This document shows positions 54,905 to 63,736 of a stretch of 64,000 bases of DNA, in pieces. Within the stretch, counting starts at the first letter, position 1, and every line of letters starts with the position of its first letter. Both the position numbers and the translations under genes were made by a program. Source of the DNA: Pseudoxanthomonas sp. Root65 (GTDB taxonomy: Bacteria > Pseudomonadota > Gammaproteobacteria > Xanthomonadales > Xanthomonadaceae); NCBI RefSeq assembly GCF_001427635.1, contig NZ_LMHA01000001.1, positions 398,017-462,016 on the forward strand. The letters are read 5' to 3'. The notes under the pieces are model-generated. The model saw only the letters and a program-made list of their open reading frames with translations, searched no databases and was not told the DNA's origin.

Positions 54905-55420
54905 CTACAAACCGTCGTACGCCTCGTTGAGGCAGTCCACGGCGCGCGCGTCCAACCGATCGAAACGGCCCTCGGGCAGTTTCAATCGTCCTGCCCAGGC
55001 GACGTCCTTCAACCATTCCGTCGCGGTGTCGCGCTGGCGCACGATGGCGGCCACGCGCGCGTCGTCGCGCCCGTTCACACGACAGGTGCCGAACTGCAGG
55101 TAATAGCCGGGCCGTGCGACCGGATACGGCAGCGCATCGGTGATGCGCCACTGCGCGCGGGCGCCATCGCGGCCGGCGAACTGGCCGGCGACCACGAAGC
55201 GGGGAACGGGTTCGCCACCGGCATTGCCGGCGGGCGAAGCCAGCACGCCGACCGAGTAGTCGCAGACACGCGCCGGCTCGGGGGAGTCGGAGACGCAACT
55301 GCCACCCAGTTCATCGAGCCCGGCGGGATACGGCGGCACCACCCGGCCAACGAGGTCCGTCGCGGCCAGCGACAACGGTGCCAGCACCGACATCGACCAC
55401 GCCAGCCCCGTTCCGCCCAC
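54905..55420 (-). CDS. Hypothetical exported protein after NfeD
   Basis: A 171-residue protein of unknown family with a GTG start immediately after the stop of the NfeD-like gene (no gap). The N-terminus MGGTGLAWSMSVLAPLSLAATD is a signal peptide. Three or more cysteines (GSCVSDS, ARVCDY, FGTCRV, AVDCL) suggest disulfide bonds in the periplasm. The position puts it in the SPFH-NfeD operon, but no link in function is known. Confidence 0.65.
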   Translation of the reverse strand: MGGTGLAWSMSVLAPLSLAATDLVGRVVPPYPAGLDELGGSCVSDSPEPARVCDYSVGVLASPAGNAGGEPVPRFVVAGQFAGRDGARAQWRITDALPYPVARPGYYLQFGTCRVNGRDDARVAAIVRQRDTATEWLKDVAWAGRLKLPEGRFDRLDARAVDCLNEAYDGL

Positions 55421-55852
55421 TTACGCCTCCTGCACCTTCAGGGTCATGCCGTTCGCTGCGACCACCCGCACCTGCGTCCCCACTGGCAGGTCGGGACCTT
55501 CCACCATCCAGAACGCGTCGTCGATCTTCACCCGGCCGCGGCCGCCCGCGATCGGCTGGTCGAGCAAGGCGACCGTACCGACCAGCTGTTCGGCGCGGCG
55601 GTTGAGCAAGGGCTTGTCGCTCTGGCGCCCCGCGCCGCGGAACCACGTGCGGTAGATCTGGATGGAGACGAAGCTGAGCACCACGAAGGCCGCGACCTGC
55701 GCCAGCAACGGAATCCCCGGCACCACCAGCACGCCAAGGAACACCACCACTGCGGCGAAGCCCATCCACAACATGAAGGCGCCCGGCGCCATCGTTTCGG
55801 CGGCGAACAGCAGCAGCGCCACCGCCGCCCAACCCGCGACGTCCCAGCGCAT
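55421..55852 (-). CDS. NfeD-like membrane protein
   Basis: A 143-residue protein: two to three N-terminal helices (WAAVALLLFAAETMAPGAFMLWMGFAAVVVFLGVLVV, LLAQVAAFVVLSFVSIQIY) and a C-terminal OB-fold (GTVALLDQPIAGGRGRVKIDDAFWMVEGPDLPVGTQVRVVAANGMTLKVQ). NfeD proteins work together with SPFH proteins, whose gene lies three bases upstream. They are thought to organise membrane microdomains or control proteases. Confidence 0.88.
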   Translation of the reverse strand: MRWDVAGWAAVALLLFAAETMAPGAFMLWMGFAAVVVFLGVLVVPGIPLLAQVAAFVVLSFVSIQIYRTWFRGAGRQSDKPLLNRRAEQLVGTVALLDQPIAGGRGRVKIDDAFWMVEGPDLPVGTQVRVVAANGMTLKVQEA

Positions 55853-55855
55853 GGC

Positions 55856-56815
55856 TCAGCCCCCCACGCGCGGCGGCGGCACGCGCGGCGGCGCGGCCTG
55901 CTGCTTGCCCAGCGCTTCCTTGGCCAGTTCGGCGATGCCGGCGATGGAGCCGATGATGCCGCTGCTCTCCATCGGCATCAGCACGAACTTCTGGTTCGGC
56001 GCGGTAGCCAGCTCCTTGAAGGCTTCCACGTACTTCTGTGCGATGAAGTAGTTGATCGCCTGCACGTCGCCCTTGGCGATGGCGTTGCTGACCATCTCGG
56101 TGGCCTTCGCTTCCGCTTCTGCCAGACGCTCGCGCGCTTCCGCATCGCGGAACGCGGCCTCCTTGCGGCCCTCGGCTTCCAGTACCGCCGCCTGCTTCTC
56201 GCCTTCGGCACGCAGGATCTCCGACTGGCGCGAACCCTCGGCTTCCAGGATCTGCGCGCGCTTCTCGCGCTCGGCCTTCATCTGCCGGGCCATCGAGTCG
56301 ATCAGGTCGCGCGGCGGCTGGATGTCGCGGATCTCGATGCGGTTGACCTTGATGCCCCACGGGTTGGTGGCCTGGTCGACCACGCTGAGCAGCTGCGCGT
56401 TGATGGTCTCGCGCTGGCTCAGCGATTCGTCCAGGTCCATCGAACCGATCACCGTACGGATGTTGGTCTGCACGAGGGCGATGGTGGCGACTTCAAGGTT
56501 GGACACCTCATACGCCGCCTTGGCCGCGTCCAGCACCTGGAAGAACACCACGCCGTCCACCTTGACCACGGCGTTGTCCTTGGTGATCACGTCCTGGCTG
56601 GGCACGTCCAGCACTTGTTCCATGACGTTCACCTTGCGGCCCACGCCATAGATGATGGGCACCAGGAAGTGCAGCCCGGGATCCAGCGTATGGGTGTACT
56701 TGCCGAAGCGTTCGACGGTCCATTCGTAACCCTGCGGCACCATCCGCACCGTCTTGAACAGGATGATGACGCCGGCCACCAGCAGTACGATGGCGACGAA
56801 ACTGGTCTCGAACAT
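55856..56815 (-). CDS. SPFH/band 7 (stomatin-like, QmcA-type) protein
   Basis: A 319-residue inner-membrane protein. One N-terminal helix (FVAIVLLVAGVIILFKTV) is followed by the SPFH domain (VPQGYEWTVERFGKYTHTLDPGLHFLVPIIYGVGRKVNVMEQVLDVPSQDVITKDNAVVKVDGVVFFQV) and a coiled coil rich in Ala/Glu (AEGEKQAAVLEAEGRKEAAFRDAEARERLAEAEAKA). It ends with a proline-rich tail. Such proteins form ring-like assemblies in the membrane and partner with NfeD. It is first in the three-gene operon. Confidence 0.92.
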   Translation of the reverse strand: MFETSFVAIVLLVAGVIILFKTVRMVPQGYEWTVERFGKYTHTLDPGLHFLVPIIYGVGRKVNVMEQVLDVPSQDVITKDNAVVKVDGVVFFQVLDAAKAAYEVSNLEVATIALVQTNIRTVIGSMDLDESLSQRETINAQLLSVVDQATNPWGIKVNRIEIRDIQPPRDLIDSMARQMKAEREKRAQILEAEGSRQSEILRAEGEKQAAVLEAEGRKEAAFRDAEARERLAEAEAKATEMVSNAIAKGDVQAINYFIAQKYVEAFKELATAPNQKFVLMPMESSGIIGSIAGIAELAKEALGKQQAAPPRVPPPRVGG

Positions 56816-56904
56816 CGATGTTCCCCTCGTGATTCCCGATGCGGGCCAGTATAGACCGCGGCGCAGGACGGATCGGGACGCCCGGCCGCCGATCGGTGAG
56901 CGAT

Positions 56905-56932
56905 GAACTTTCGGGATGCTGCGACGGTATTG
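56905..56932 (+). promoter_or_regulatory. Possible ECF-type promoter of the second sigma gene
   Basis: GAACTT (56905-56910), 16 bases, then GTATTG (56927-56932). GAACTT is the usual -35 of extracytoplasmic sigma factors, so autoregulation is possible. If it is real, the ATG at 56916 would be upstream of the transcript and TTG 56979 would be the start. Confidence 0.3.
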
Positions 56933-57542
56933 CCTTCTGCCGCATCCCTACCTTCGAACACCCGAAGAACCTCCCCGCTTGAGCCGATCGCAATTCGCCA
57001 TCGACGTCCCCGACCGCCTGGTCGCCCGTGCGCGCACCGGCTGCCGGGAGGCGTTCGAACAGATCTACCGACGGTTCGAGCGGCCGGTGTTCACCCTGGC
57101 GCTGCGCATCTGCGGCGACCGCGAGCAGGCCGGCGACGTACTGCAGGACACCATGCTGAAACTGTTCCACCACCTGCCCGATTTCCGCGCCGACTGTCCG
57201 TTCTGGGGCTGGCTGCGCCAGATCGCGGTCAACGAGGCGCTGCTGCATCTGCGCCGACAGAAGCGGCTGGTCGCCGAGATCGCAGTGGACGAAGACGACC
57301 TGCCCGAGGATCGCGGCCTGCCGCCCTGGGCCGCGGCCGATGCCGCCCTGCTGCAGCGTGCGCTCGATGCATTGCCGGCCGCCACCCGCAGCGTGCTGTG
57401 GCTCTACCACGCCGAGGGCTACACCCACGACGAGATCGCCTCGCTGATGCAACGCACGCCCAGCTTCTCCAAGTCGCAACTCGCCCGCGGCACCCGCCGC
57501 CTGCGGGCGCTGCTGAACATCGAGGAACCCGTCCATGCCTGA
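56916..57542 (+). CDS. ECF-type RNA polymerase sigma factor (second)
   Basis: A protein of up to 208 residues with region 2 (CREAFEQIYRRFERPVFTLALRICGDREQAGDVLQDTMLKLFHHLPDFRADCPFWGWLRQIAVNEALLHLRRQKR) and region 4 (LPAATRSVLWLYHAEGYTHDEIASLMQRTPSFSKSQLARGTRRLRALL). The sequence before RSQFAIDVPDRL is not typical, so TTG 56979 is a plausible alternative start. The stop overlaps the next gene by eight bases. It resembles the first ECF locus at 34 kb in layout. Confidence 0.88.
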   Translation: MLRRYCLLPHPYLRTPEEPPRLSRSQFAIDVPDRLVARARTGCREAFEQIYRRFERPVFTLALRICGDREQAGDVLQDTMLKLFHHLPDFRADCPFWGWLRQIAVNEALLHLRRQKRLVAEIAVDEDDLPEDRGLPPWAAADAALLQRALDALPAATRSVLWLYHAEGYTHDEIASLMQRTPSFSKSQLARGTRRLRALLNIEEPVHA

Positions 57543-58245
57543 TTCCCGTAGCCGCGATCCGATGCCGCGCGACTGGCGCGAGGCATTCGGCGCCCTGCCG
57601 CTGGAGGCGCCACCCGAGGGCGGGTGGCAGCGCATCGCCGCCGCCTTGCCGCCCGCACGGACCTCCGTTCGTCGCGCCCGCTGGCGGCGGCCCGCGCTGG
57701 CGCTGGTGGCGACGGGCTTCTTCGCTGCCGTCATCCCGCTGATGCACTGGCGGAACGTGCAGACCACCCCGCCGCCATTGCAGCGCCCCGCCGTCGTGGC
57801 GGCGACCACGACGCCTGCGCCGGCTGACGAGCGGCTGCCGACGGCAGCCGATGCCATGCCGACGGCTTCGGTCGCCACCGCGAACGTCGTGCCGTCGAGG
57901 GTCGCGCGTGCACCGGCCACATCCCGACCCCGCGTGCAGGCCGGGCACGATGCCGCACCGGCGCGGCTCGATGCGCTCTACACCGAATCCGCGCGACTGG
58001 AAGCCGTGCTCGCGCATCTGCCCGACAGCGGCACCGGCAACGTCGCCGCGCTCGCGGTCAGTGCCGACCTGCAGGACCAGGTCGCCCACATCGACCTGGC
58101 GCTCTCGCAACCGGCGTTGCCGGACGTCACCCGCACCGCGCTGTGGGAACAGCGCGTGGACACCCTGCGCCAGCTCACTGGCGTGGAAGCCACTCAGCAC
58201 TGGCAAGTCGCGCTGAACGACAGCGCCGACGCCGCCATCTATTGA
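57535..58245 (+). CDS. Putative anti-sigma factor, single-pass membrane protein
   Basis: A 236-residue protein with a short cytoplasmic part (DWREAFGALPLEAPPEGGWQRIAAALPPAR), one membrane helix (ALALVATGFFAAVIPLMHW), an Ala/Pro/Thr-rich linker (57780-57940) and a helical periplasmic domain (LDALYTESARLEAVLAHLP...). The coupled position after the sigma gene and the topology suggest an anti-sigma role; no known anti-sigma motif is seen. The cytoplasmic part resembles that of the protein at 33879 (PPARNLWPDIAARL there, GGWQRIAAALPPAR here). Confidence 0.65.
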   Translation: MPDSRSRDPMPRDWREAFGALPLEAPPEGGWQRIAAALPPARTSVRRARWRRPALALVATGFFAAVIPLMHWRNVQTTPPPLQRPAVVAATTTPAPADERLPTAADAMPTASVATANVVPSRVARAPATSRPRVQAGHDAAPARLDALYTESARLEAVLAHLPDSGTGNVAALAVSADLQDQVAHIDLALSQPALPDVTRTALWEQRVDTLRQLTGVEATQHWQVALNDSADAAIY

Positions 58246-58273
58246 TCCGGAACATGCAACGAGGAGATCCCTG

Positions 58274-59449
58274 ATGCTCAAGCCCCTTACCGCCCCTCTG
58301 ATGGCCCTTGCGCTGATGGCGCCCTTGCCGGTGCTGGCGCAGCAGGACGAAGCCGTCACGAAGAAGGAACTCGAAGACGCCCGCGCCGACCTGGAGCGCG
58401 CGGCCAAGCGGTTGGCCGACCTGTCGCGTGGCTCCGGCGACCTCCGCATGCCGATCAATATCGCCACGCGCATCGTGAGTCGCCCGCGGCTGGGCGTGCT
58501 GCTGTCCGGCGACGACGCGGCCGGCGTACGCATCACCGGCGTGACGCCGGAAAGCGGCGCCGCCAAGGCCGGGTTGAAGGCGGGCGACCGCCTGCTGCGC
58601 GTGGCCGGCGAGCCGGTCCGCGGCGACACCGCCGACGCACGCGTCGCCCATGCCCGCGAACTGCTGACCGACCTCAAGGTCGACACGGCGGTGCAGGTCA
58701 CCTACCAGCGCGATGGCAAGACGCACGATGCCAGCGTCACCCCGACGCCGGTATCGCCGCGCATCGCCTTCGGCAGCGCCGGTCCGCGCAGTGTCTTCTT
58801 CCGCGGCAGCGACGGCGGCATGCCGCAGATCGAGGGCATGCCCGTGCCGCTGGACCAGATCGCGAGCGTCATTTCGCCCGACGTGCAGCGGGAGCTGCGC
58901 CAGCTCGGCAGGCTGGGCGACTGTAAGGAAGAGGAATGCCGTCTGCCTGCGCTGGCCGAGGCGTTCCGCTGGAGCAACCTCAACCTGGCCACGGTGGATG
59001 CCTCGCTGGGACGCTACTTCGGCACCGACGCGGGCGTTCTGGTGCTGACCGTCGGCGAGGAACTGGAGGGTTTGCAGGCCGGCGACGTGATCCGCAAGGT
59101 GGACGGTACGCCGGTGACGACACCGCGCGACGTCACCCGGGCGCTGCGCGGCAAGCCGGAGGACGCGAAGATTGCCGTCGAGTACCTGCGCGATCGGCAG
59201 ACGCGGACGAGCACGGTGTCGGTACCCAAGGCATCGGCCTTCCGTTTCCCTGCGACCTCGCGGATCACCGTCAAGCCGCGTGTCGCCGTCGGCGCGGGCG
59301 AGACGCCGACCATCGTCGAAAAGCGCCGCGTGATGATCGTTACCCCGGACGGCAACGTGCAGACCTTCGACGACGACAGCGATGCACGACCCATCGCACC
59401 GCCCGCACCGCCTGCGCGACCGGCCGGCAAAGGCGGCGCGCTGCTCTGA
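58274..59449 (+). CDS. Exported PDZ-domain protein
   Basis: A 391-residue protein with a signal peptide (to VLAQQ, residue 23) and a coiled segment (KELEDARADLERAAKRLADLS). Two PDZ domains are visible: one at about residues 74-155 (RLGVLLSGDDAAGVRITGVTPESGAAKAGLKAGDRLLRVAGEPV) and one at about 250-315 (GTDAGVLVLTVGEELEGLQAGDVIRKVDGTPV). No protease catalytic triad precedes them. It closes the sigma/anti-sigma operon and may sense misfolded envelope proteins, which is inference. Confidence 0.85.
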   Translation: MLKPLTAPLMALALMAPLPVLAQQDEAVTKKELEDARADLERAAKRLADLSRGSGDLRMPINIATRIVSRPRLGVLLSGDDAAGVRITGVTPESGAAKAGLKAGDRLLRVAGEPVRGDTADARVAHARELLTDLKVDTAVQVTYQRDGKTHDASVTPTPVSPRIAFGSAGPRSVFFRGSDGGMPQIEGMPVPLDQIASVISPDVQRELRQLGRLGDCKEEECRLPALAEAFRWSNLNLATVDASLGRYFGTDAGVLVLTVGEELEGLQAGDVIRKVDGTPVTTPRDVTRALRGKPEDAKIAVEYLRDRQTRTSTVSVPKASAFRFPATSRITVKPRVAVGAGETPTIVEKRRVMIVTPDGNVQTFDDDSDARPIAPPAPPARPAGKGGALL

Positions 59450-59486
59450 CACCTATTACTAGAGAAGAGAACCGCGTGAATCCCCT

Positions 59487-59512
59487 GCCCCCGCCTCGCG
59501 GGGGTCTTTTTT
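59487..59512 (+). terminator. Rho-independent terminator after the PDZ gene
   Basis: CCCCCG / CGGGGG stem with a five-base loop, followed by TC and six T residues. It is 38 bases after the stop and lies before the convergent DUF6607 gene. Confidence 0.8.
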
Positions 59513-59545
59513 GGAAGGCGGCACTTCCCTGTGCCGGAGAGAACA

Positions 59546-60505
59546 TCAGCGGGAAGCCGCCGCGACGACTGCCGGTTCGACCGGCGCCGGTTCCACCCAG
59601 TCGGCGAACACCTTGGCGATGGCGGCATCCGCGACCGGTTTGCCTTCCTGCACCTCGCCGGCCTGGGTGAACAGCGGAACGATCATCGCCATGCCGTCGA
59701 CCCTGGTTTTCAGGCGCACGCCCGGCGCCTTCGACAGGAAGCCATTCCAGTGCGCACGCACCTTGGCCCAGTAGCCGGCTGTGGCACGCCAGTAGTCGCG
59801 TGCGGGGGTGAAGTCGACCTCGGTGGTCCTGAGGTAATCGTTGAAGCCGAACTCGCGCGCCAGTTCAACCTCCGTGCCGTCGGGCTTGCGCAGCACCTTG
59901 GTGTTGAACTGCTCGTGGGTCCAGCCGTTCGGCGTCAGCGTGTGGCGGTTGATCACCGACAGTGCGTTGTAGTCGCTGCGCTTGCTGTACTCGCGGCGTG
60001 GCAGCGGCCGCCAGCTCAGGTCGCTGGTCCAGGTGGCCACGCCGTTGGCGTAGTTCCAGCGCCCGGTGCCGCAGTAGCGCGGCGCATCGCTGACTTCGTA
60101 GACGCATTGCGTCCACGCACCGCGCGTGGCGTCGGCAGGAAGGGGGCGCACGTGCCAGGTCTGGTCGGCGGTGAACTCGAAACGCGTCGGCGCCTCGTAG
60201 AACCAGTCCTGCCGCCAGTGCTTGGTCACGTGGCCGCTCTTCGCGTCCACCAGGATGTGCTGCAGGACGATGCGGTGGGGCGTGTCCTCGACGAGGATCA
60301 CCGTCTCGTCGCCGCCGCTGCGCATCGCCGACTGGCGCTCGTAACCGGGCTGCAGCAGCACCGTTTCGTCGAAGGCGAAATCGACGGTGTAGTCGCCCTG
60401 CATCGCCAGGATCGACTGGCGGTCGCGGGCGGGATCCGCCGCCAGGGCGGACGTCGACAGGGGCAGGATGAGGATGGACAGCGCAAGGGCGACCGGTGTT
60501 TTCAT
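59546..60505 (-). CDS. DUF6607 family exported protein of the heme locus
   Basis: A 319-residue protein with a signal peptide (to ALAADP, residue 23). The sequence DYTVDFAFDETVLLQPGYERQSAMRSGGDETVILVEDTPHRIVLQHILV and DWFYEAPTRFEFTADQTWHVRPL matches my recollection of the DUF6607 family, which is found next to heme or hemoglobin receptors. Its reaction is not known. It is the last gene of the heme-uptake operon, so it is expected to be repressed by Fur with iron. Confidence 0.75.
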   Translation of the reverse strand: MKTPVALALSILILPLSTSALAADPARDRQSILAMQGDYTVDFAFDETVLLQPGYERQSAMRSGGDETVILVEDTPHRIVLQHILVDAKSGHVTKHWRQDWFYEAPTRFEFTADQTWHVRPLPADATRGAWTQCVYEVSDAPRYCGTGRWNYANGVATWTSDLSWRPLPRREYSKRSDYNALSVINRHTLTPNGWTHEQFNTKVLRKPDGTEVELAREFGFNDYLRTTEVDFTPARDYWRATAGYWAKVRAHWNGFLSKAPGVRLKTRVDGMAMIVPLFTQAGEVQEGKPVADAAIAKVFADWVEPAPVEPAVVAAASR

Positions 60506-60518
60506 GGCGGCGTTCTCT

Positions 60519-61145
60519 TTACTTGAGTCTGATCAGCGGCACGACGTTGTCGGCCGTCGCGTGGGTGTGTTCAAAGGGGATGGCAGTGAACGCAGCGGCG
60601 TACTCGCAGCCGCTGTCGTGCATGCCGGTTTCCAGGTCGGCGCCTTCCGCATGCGCGATGCGTCGCGCGGTGGCGACGCCCAGCGGCGACATCAGCGACA
60701 GGCTGGCGGCGAGCACGGGCATTGCCGCCGGCCGCGGTACCGCATGCAGTTGCAGGGCGCACGCGCGCCACTGGCCGCCGACCAGGAGGCCGGCAAGCCG
60801 TTGCCACAGGCGATCGGCAAGACCGGCGGCCTCATCGCCTCCGCCGGTCGGCAACGACGCCACCAGGCGGTCCCATGCCACGAAGTCGCTGTCCGGCAAC
60901 AGGCACAGCCGCCAGCAACAACGGCCCTGCGCGTCGAAGAACAGGAGTCGCTCGTCCAGTCCATCGCTGTCGACGCCGGTGTGGACTTCCACCCGCACCG
61001 CCTGCTGCCACCCAGCCAGCTCACTGCCCTGCTGCGCTCGGTACAGGCACAGCACCGGACCCAGGGCCGCCAGCTGGGCGGCGGCCGGAAAGCCCTCTTC
61101 TGGTACGCCGGTGAGGGTGCCGGGCAGCGCGCGCAGCGTCGCCAT
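60519..61145 (-). CDS. Hypothetical protein of the heme-uptake operon
   Basis: A 208-residue cytoplasmic-looking protein, family not recognised. Features are YRAQQGSELAGWQQAVRVEVHTGVDSDGLDERLLFFDAQGRCCWRLCLLPDSDFVAWDRLVASLP and VATARRIAHAEGADLETGMHDSGCEYAAAFTAIPFEHTHATADNVVPLIRL. The ERLLFFDAQGR segment is somewhat like HemS/ChuX heme-handling proteins, and C and H residues are plentiful. The gene lies four bases after the receptor stop, so it is in the operon. Confidence 0.65.
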   Translation of the reverse strand: MATLRALPGTLTGVPEEGFPAAAQLAALGPVLCLYRAQQGSELAGWQQAVRVEVHTGVDSDGLDERLLFFDAQGRCCWRLCLLPDSDFVAWDRLVASLPTGGGDEAAGLADRLWQRLAGLLVGGQWRACALQLHAVPRPAAMPVLAASLSLMSPLGVATARRIAHAEGADLETGMHDSGCEYAAAFTAIPFEHTHATADNVVPLIRLK

Positions 61146-61149
61146 GGCG

Positions 61150-63381
61150 CTACCAGCTCACCGACAGGCTGGCCGACAGCGCGCGGCCGGGCGAGGTGTA
61201 GCGGTCCAGCGTGGTGCTGGCGGCGGCGACCAGCGCGATGTCGCCGGCATCGATGTACGTCTTGTCGGCCAGGTTCAGCACGCCGACGTTCACCGTGGCG
61301 CCGGGCGCGAAGGTCCAGTGTGCGTAGAGGTCGAGCACGCCGTAGCCCGGCTGCCGGTAGTACGTGTCGGCGGACACGCGGTCCTTGCGGTCCACGAACC
61401 TTCCCGCCAGTTCCGCGCCCCACGCCTCGGCATCGTAGGCCAGGCCCAAGGTCGCGGTGAGCGGATCCACGCTGTCCAGCGGCACGTGGTCCACGCGGTT
61501 CCTGCCGCGCGACCATGCCGCCGCGCCACGCAGGGACCATCCTGCGAGCGACGGCGCCCATGCGCCAAGGTCGGCACCGGCCTTCAACTCGACGCCTTGG
61601 ATCTGCGCTTCGGCGACGTTCTGCGACTGGTACACCATCAGGCCGTCGTCGTTGACGCCGATGAAGCGCATCGACTCGATGAAGCCGTCGTAGCGGTTGT
61701 AGTAGCCGGACAGGCTGGCATGCACGGCATCGCCGGCGTAGCGCACGCCGAACTCCAGCCCGTCGCTGGTTTCCGGCTTGAGGTCGGGATTGGCGATGGC
61801 GGTGTAACCGAACTGCACGTTGGTGAAACCGATGTTGACGTCGTTGTACGGCGGCGAGCGGAAGCCGCGCGCGTAGCCGCCGAACAGCGACCAGTCCGCG
61901 CCGAACTTCCACACCATGCCCAGCTTCGGCGAGACGCTGGTTTCGCGGATGTCGGCCAGCACCACGCCCGGGTTGTCGCCGGCGAAGATCGCATCCTGTT
62001 CGGGATCCAGCCGGTAGTGGTCCACACGCAAGCCGGGCACCAGGCGGAATCCACCTTCGGCGAAGCTGATTTCGTCCTGCACGTACAGCGCAGCCGTGGT
62101 GGTCGTGCTGACCGGGAAATCGCGCACCGGGAACACATCCGGCAACATCACCGGCGTGCCGACGCCGGTCAGCGGGAACGTGCGCAGGCCATCGCGCTTC
62201 TGCCGCGTTTCGGCACGCGACAGGTCGATGCCGTAGGCCAGTTCGTGCCGCACGTCGTCTCCGAACCCTCTATGGAAATTGGCCTGTAGGCCGTACGTCC
62301 GCTGATCGAAATCGAACTCGCGCTCGCGGACGTCGCGCAGCGTGGGCGCGGGCAGCGTGCGTTCCTCGCGCGTGTACTGGGTGGTCTCGCTGTCTTGGCG
62401 GTAGACCTGCCAGTCCAGGCTGTCCGCGAAGACGGATTCCACCCCGTTCCATTCGTGCGAGAACGCCACCCGCGCACGCGTCTGGTGGTCGCGTGCGGTC
62501 ACCGAGTTGTGGGTGGCGCCCGTCAGCGGCTGCAGGCCGCGCTGTGTCAGCAGGTCGGTATCGGTCGCGTCCTCGTTGCCCTCGACCGTTAGGGTGAACT
62601 GCTGGTGGGGGTCCGGCGCGAACACCAGCTTGCCCAACAGGCTGCGACCATCGCGTTCTTGCGGGTTGGGCTGCGTGCGGGCACTGCCGGTACCGCCGAC
62701 GCTGCCCTGGTTTCCGGTTTCCTCGCCCTGGCGGTGGCTGACGTTGACCAGGCCGCTCCAGCGTTCGCCGCCGAAGGCCGCCGTCGCGCCGCCGAGCAGG
62801 CCGTCCCAGCGACTGTCGTAGCCCAGGCGCAAGCCGAAGTAGGCGTTTTTGCCTTCTTCCAGATAGTCGGAAGGATCCTTGGTGATGAAGGACACCACGC
62901 CACCCAGCGCATCCGATCCGTACAGCGAACTGGACGGACCGCGGACGATCTCGACGCGCTTGAGCGTGTCCAGGTCGATGAAATTCCGGTTCGCGTTCGA
63001 GAAGCTGCCGATCGAGAACGCATCCGACACGGCAATGCCGTCGGTCTGGATCCGCACGCGGTTCGCCTCCAGCCCGCGGATGCGGAAGCCGCCCAGGCCG
63101 AAGCGGCCGAAGCTCGACGTCACCGTGACGCCGGGTTCGTAACGGACCAGGTCCTTGATGTCGCGGACCAGCCGGTCGTTCAGTTGCTGGCGATCGATGA
63201 CGCTGACGGTGTTGGGCACGTCCACCATGGCGCGCTCGGTGCGGGTGGCGGTGACCTGGATGCGGTCGAATTCCTTCGCATCGGCAGGCGACGAGGCGGA
63301 GGTGTCGGCGGGTGTTTCGGCATGGGCATGACCGGCAAGGGCCAGCCACACGGCCGCAGTGAGCAGCGTGGGACGCATCAT
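61150..63381 (-). CDS. TonB-dependent heme/hemoglobin receptor
   Basis: A 743-residue outer-membrane receptor. It has a signal peptide (MRPTLLTAAVWLALAGHAHA), a TonB-box-like segment FDRIQVTATRTERAMVDVPNTVSVID, a plug domain (DIKDLVRYEPGVTVTSS, GLGGFRIRGLEANRVRIQTDGI, VEIVRGPSSSLYGSDALGGVVSFITKDP) and a barrel with the YARGFRSPPYNDVNIGF motif of heme receptors, ending LSASLSVSW. The hemP gene upstream and the Fur promoter support heme as the ligand. The start could also be 63393, which adds MLYA; AGGA is 12 bases before 63381. Confidence 0.9.
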   Translation of the reverse strand: MMRPTLLTAAVWLALAGHAHAETPADTSASSPADAKEFDRIQVTATRTERAMVDVPNTVSVIDRQQLNDRLVRDIKDLVRYEPGVTVTSSFGRFGLGGFRIRGLEANRVRIQTDGIAVSDAFSIGSFSNANRNFIDLDTLKRVEIVRGPSSSLYGSDALGGVVSFITKDPSDYLEEGKNAYFGLRLGYDSRWDGLLGGATAAFGGERWSGLVNVSHRQGEETGNQGSVGGTGSARTQPNPQERDGRSLLGKLVFAPDPHQQFTLTVEGNEDATDTDLLTQRGLQPLTGATHNSVTARDHQTRARVAFSHEWNGVESVFADSLDWQVYRQDSETTQYTREERTLPAPTLRDVREREFDFDQRTYGLQANFHRGFGDDVRHELAYGIDLSRAETRQKRDGLRTFPLTGVGTPVMLPDVFPVRDFPVSTTTTAALYVQDEISFAEGGFRLVPGLRVDHYRLDPEQDAIFAGDNPGVVLADIRETSVSPKLGMVWKFGADWSLFGGYARGFRSPPYNDVNIGFTNVQFGYTAIANPDLKPETSDGLEFGVRYAGDAVHASLSGYYNRYDGFIESMRFIGVNDDGLMVYQSQNVAEAQIQGVELKAGADLGAWAPSLAGWSLRGAAAWSRGRNRVDHVPLDSVDPLTATLGLAYDAEAWGAELAGRFVDRKDRVSADTYYRQPGYGVLDLYAHWTFAPGATVNVGVLNLADKTYIDAGDIALVAAASTTLDRYTSPGRALSASLSVSW

Positions 63382-63500
63382 GGCGTACAGCATTCCTGTG
63401 GGGTATGGAAAACCCGGAAGGCTGGCGGCCGGAGAATCCTTGGCTGGCGCCCGGTGGAGAGGGTCGATGCCGTCGGCGGTACGTGACGACGGGGTGGCGG

Positions 63501-63707
63501 TTACTTGGTGAGGATCAGCTTGTCGTTGCTGGTGTGACGCAGGCGGTAGAGGCGGTCGCCGTGGCGGATCAGCACTTCGCGCTGGCCCTTCAGCAGACTC
63601 TCGCTGTCCAGGGCGTCCTGGTCGCGGGGAGCGATGGACGGCAGGGAGAGGCGCTCGCGCAGCGCCGACGTGTCGGCCAGGGGCAATGCAGTGACGTTCG
63701 AGATCAT
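63501..63707 (-). CDS. hemP: Hemin uptake protein HemP
   Basis: A 68-residue protein. Its C-terminal part, ESLLKGQREVLIRHGDRLYRLRHTSNDKLILTK, is the complete HemP/HmuP domain. The N-terminal 30 residues are variable. HemP proteins are needed for heme use in several bacteria, in some as regulators of the receptor gene. GGAG lies 11 bases before the ATG. It is first in the operon hemP, receptor, unknown, DUF6607, transcribed from a Fur-box promoter. Confidence 0.93.
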   Translation of the reverse strand: MISNVTALPLADTSALRERLSLPSIAPRDQDALDSESLLKGQREVLIRHGDRLYRLRHTSNDKLILTK

Positions 63708-63736
63708 GGGTGGGGCTCCGGAGAAGGAACGTCATT

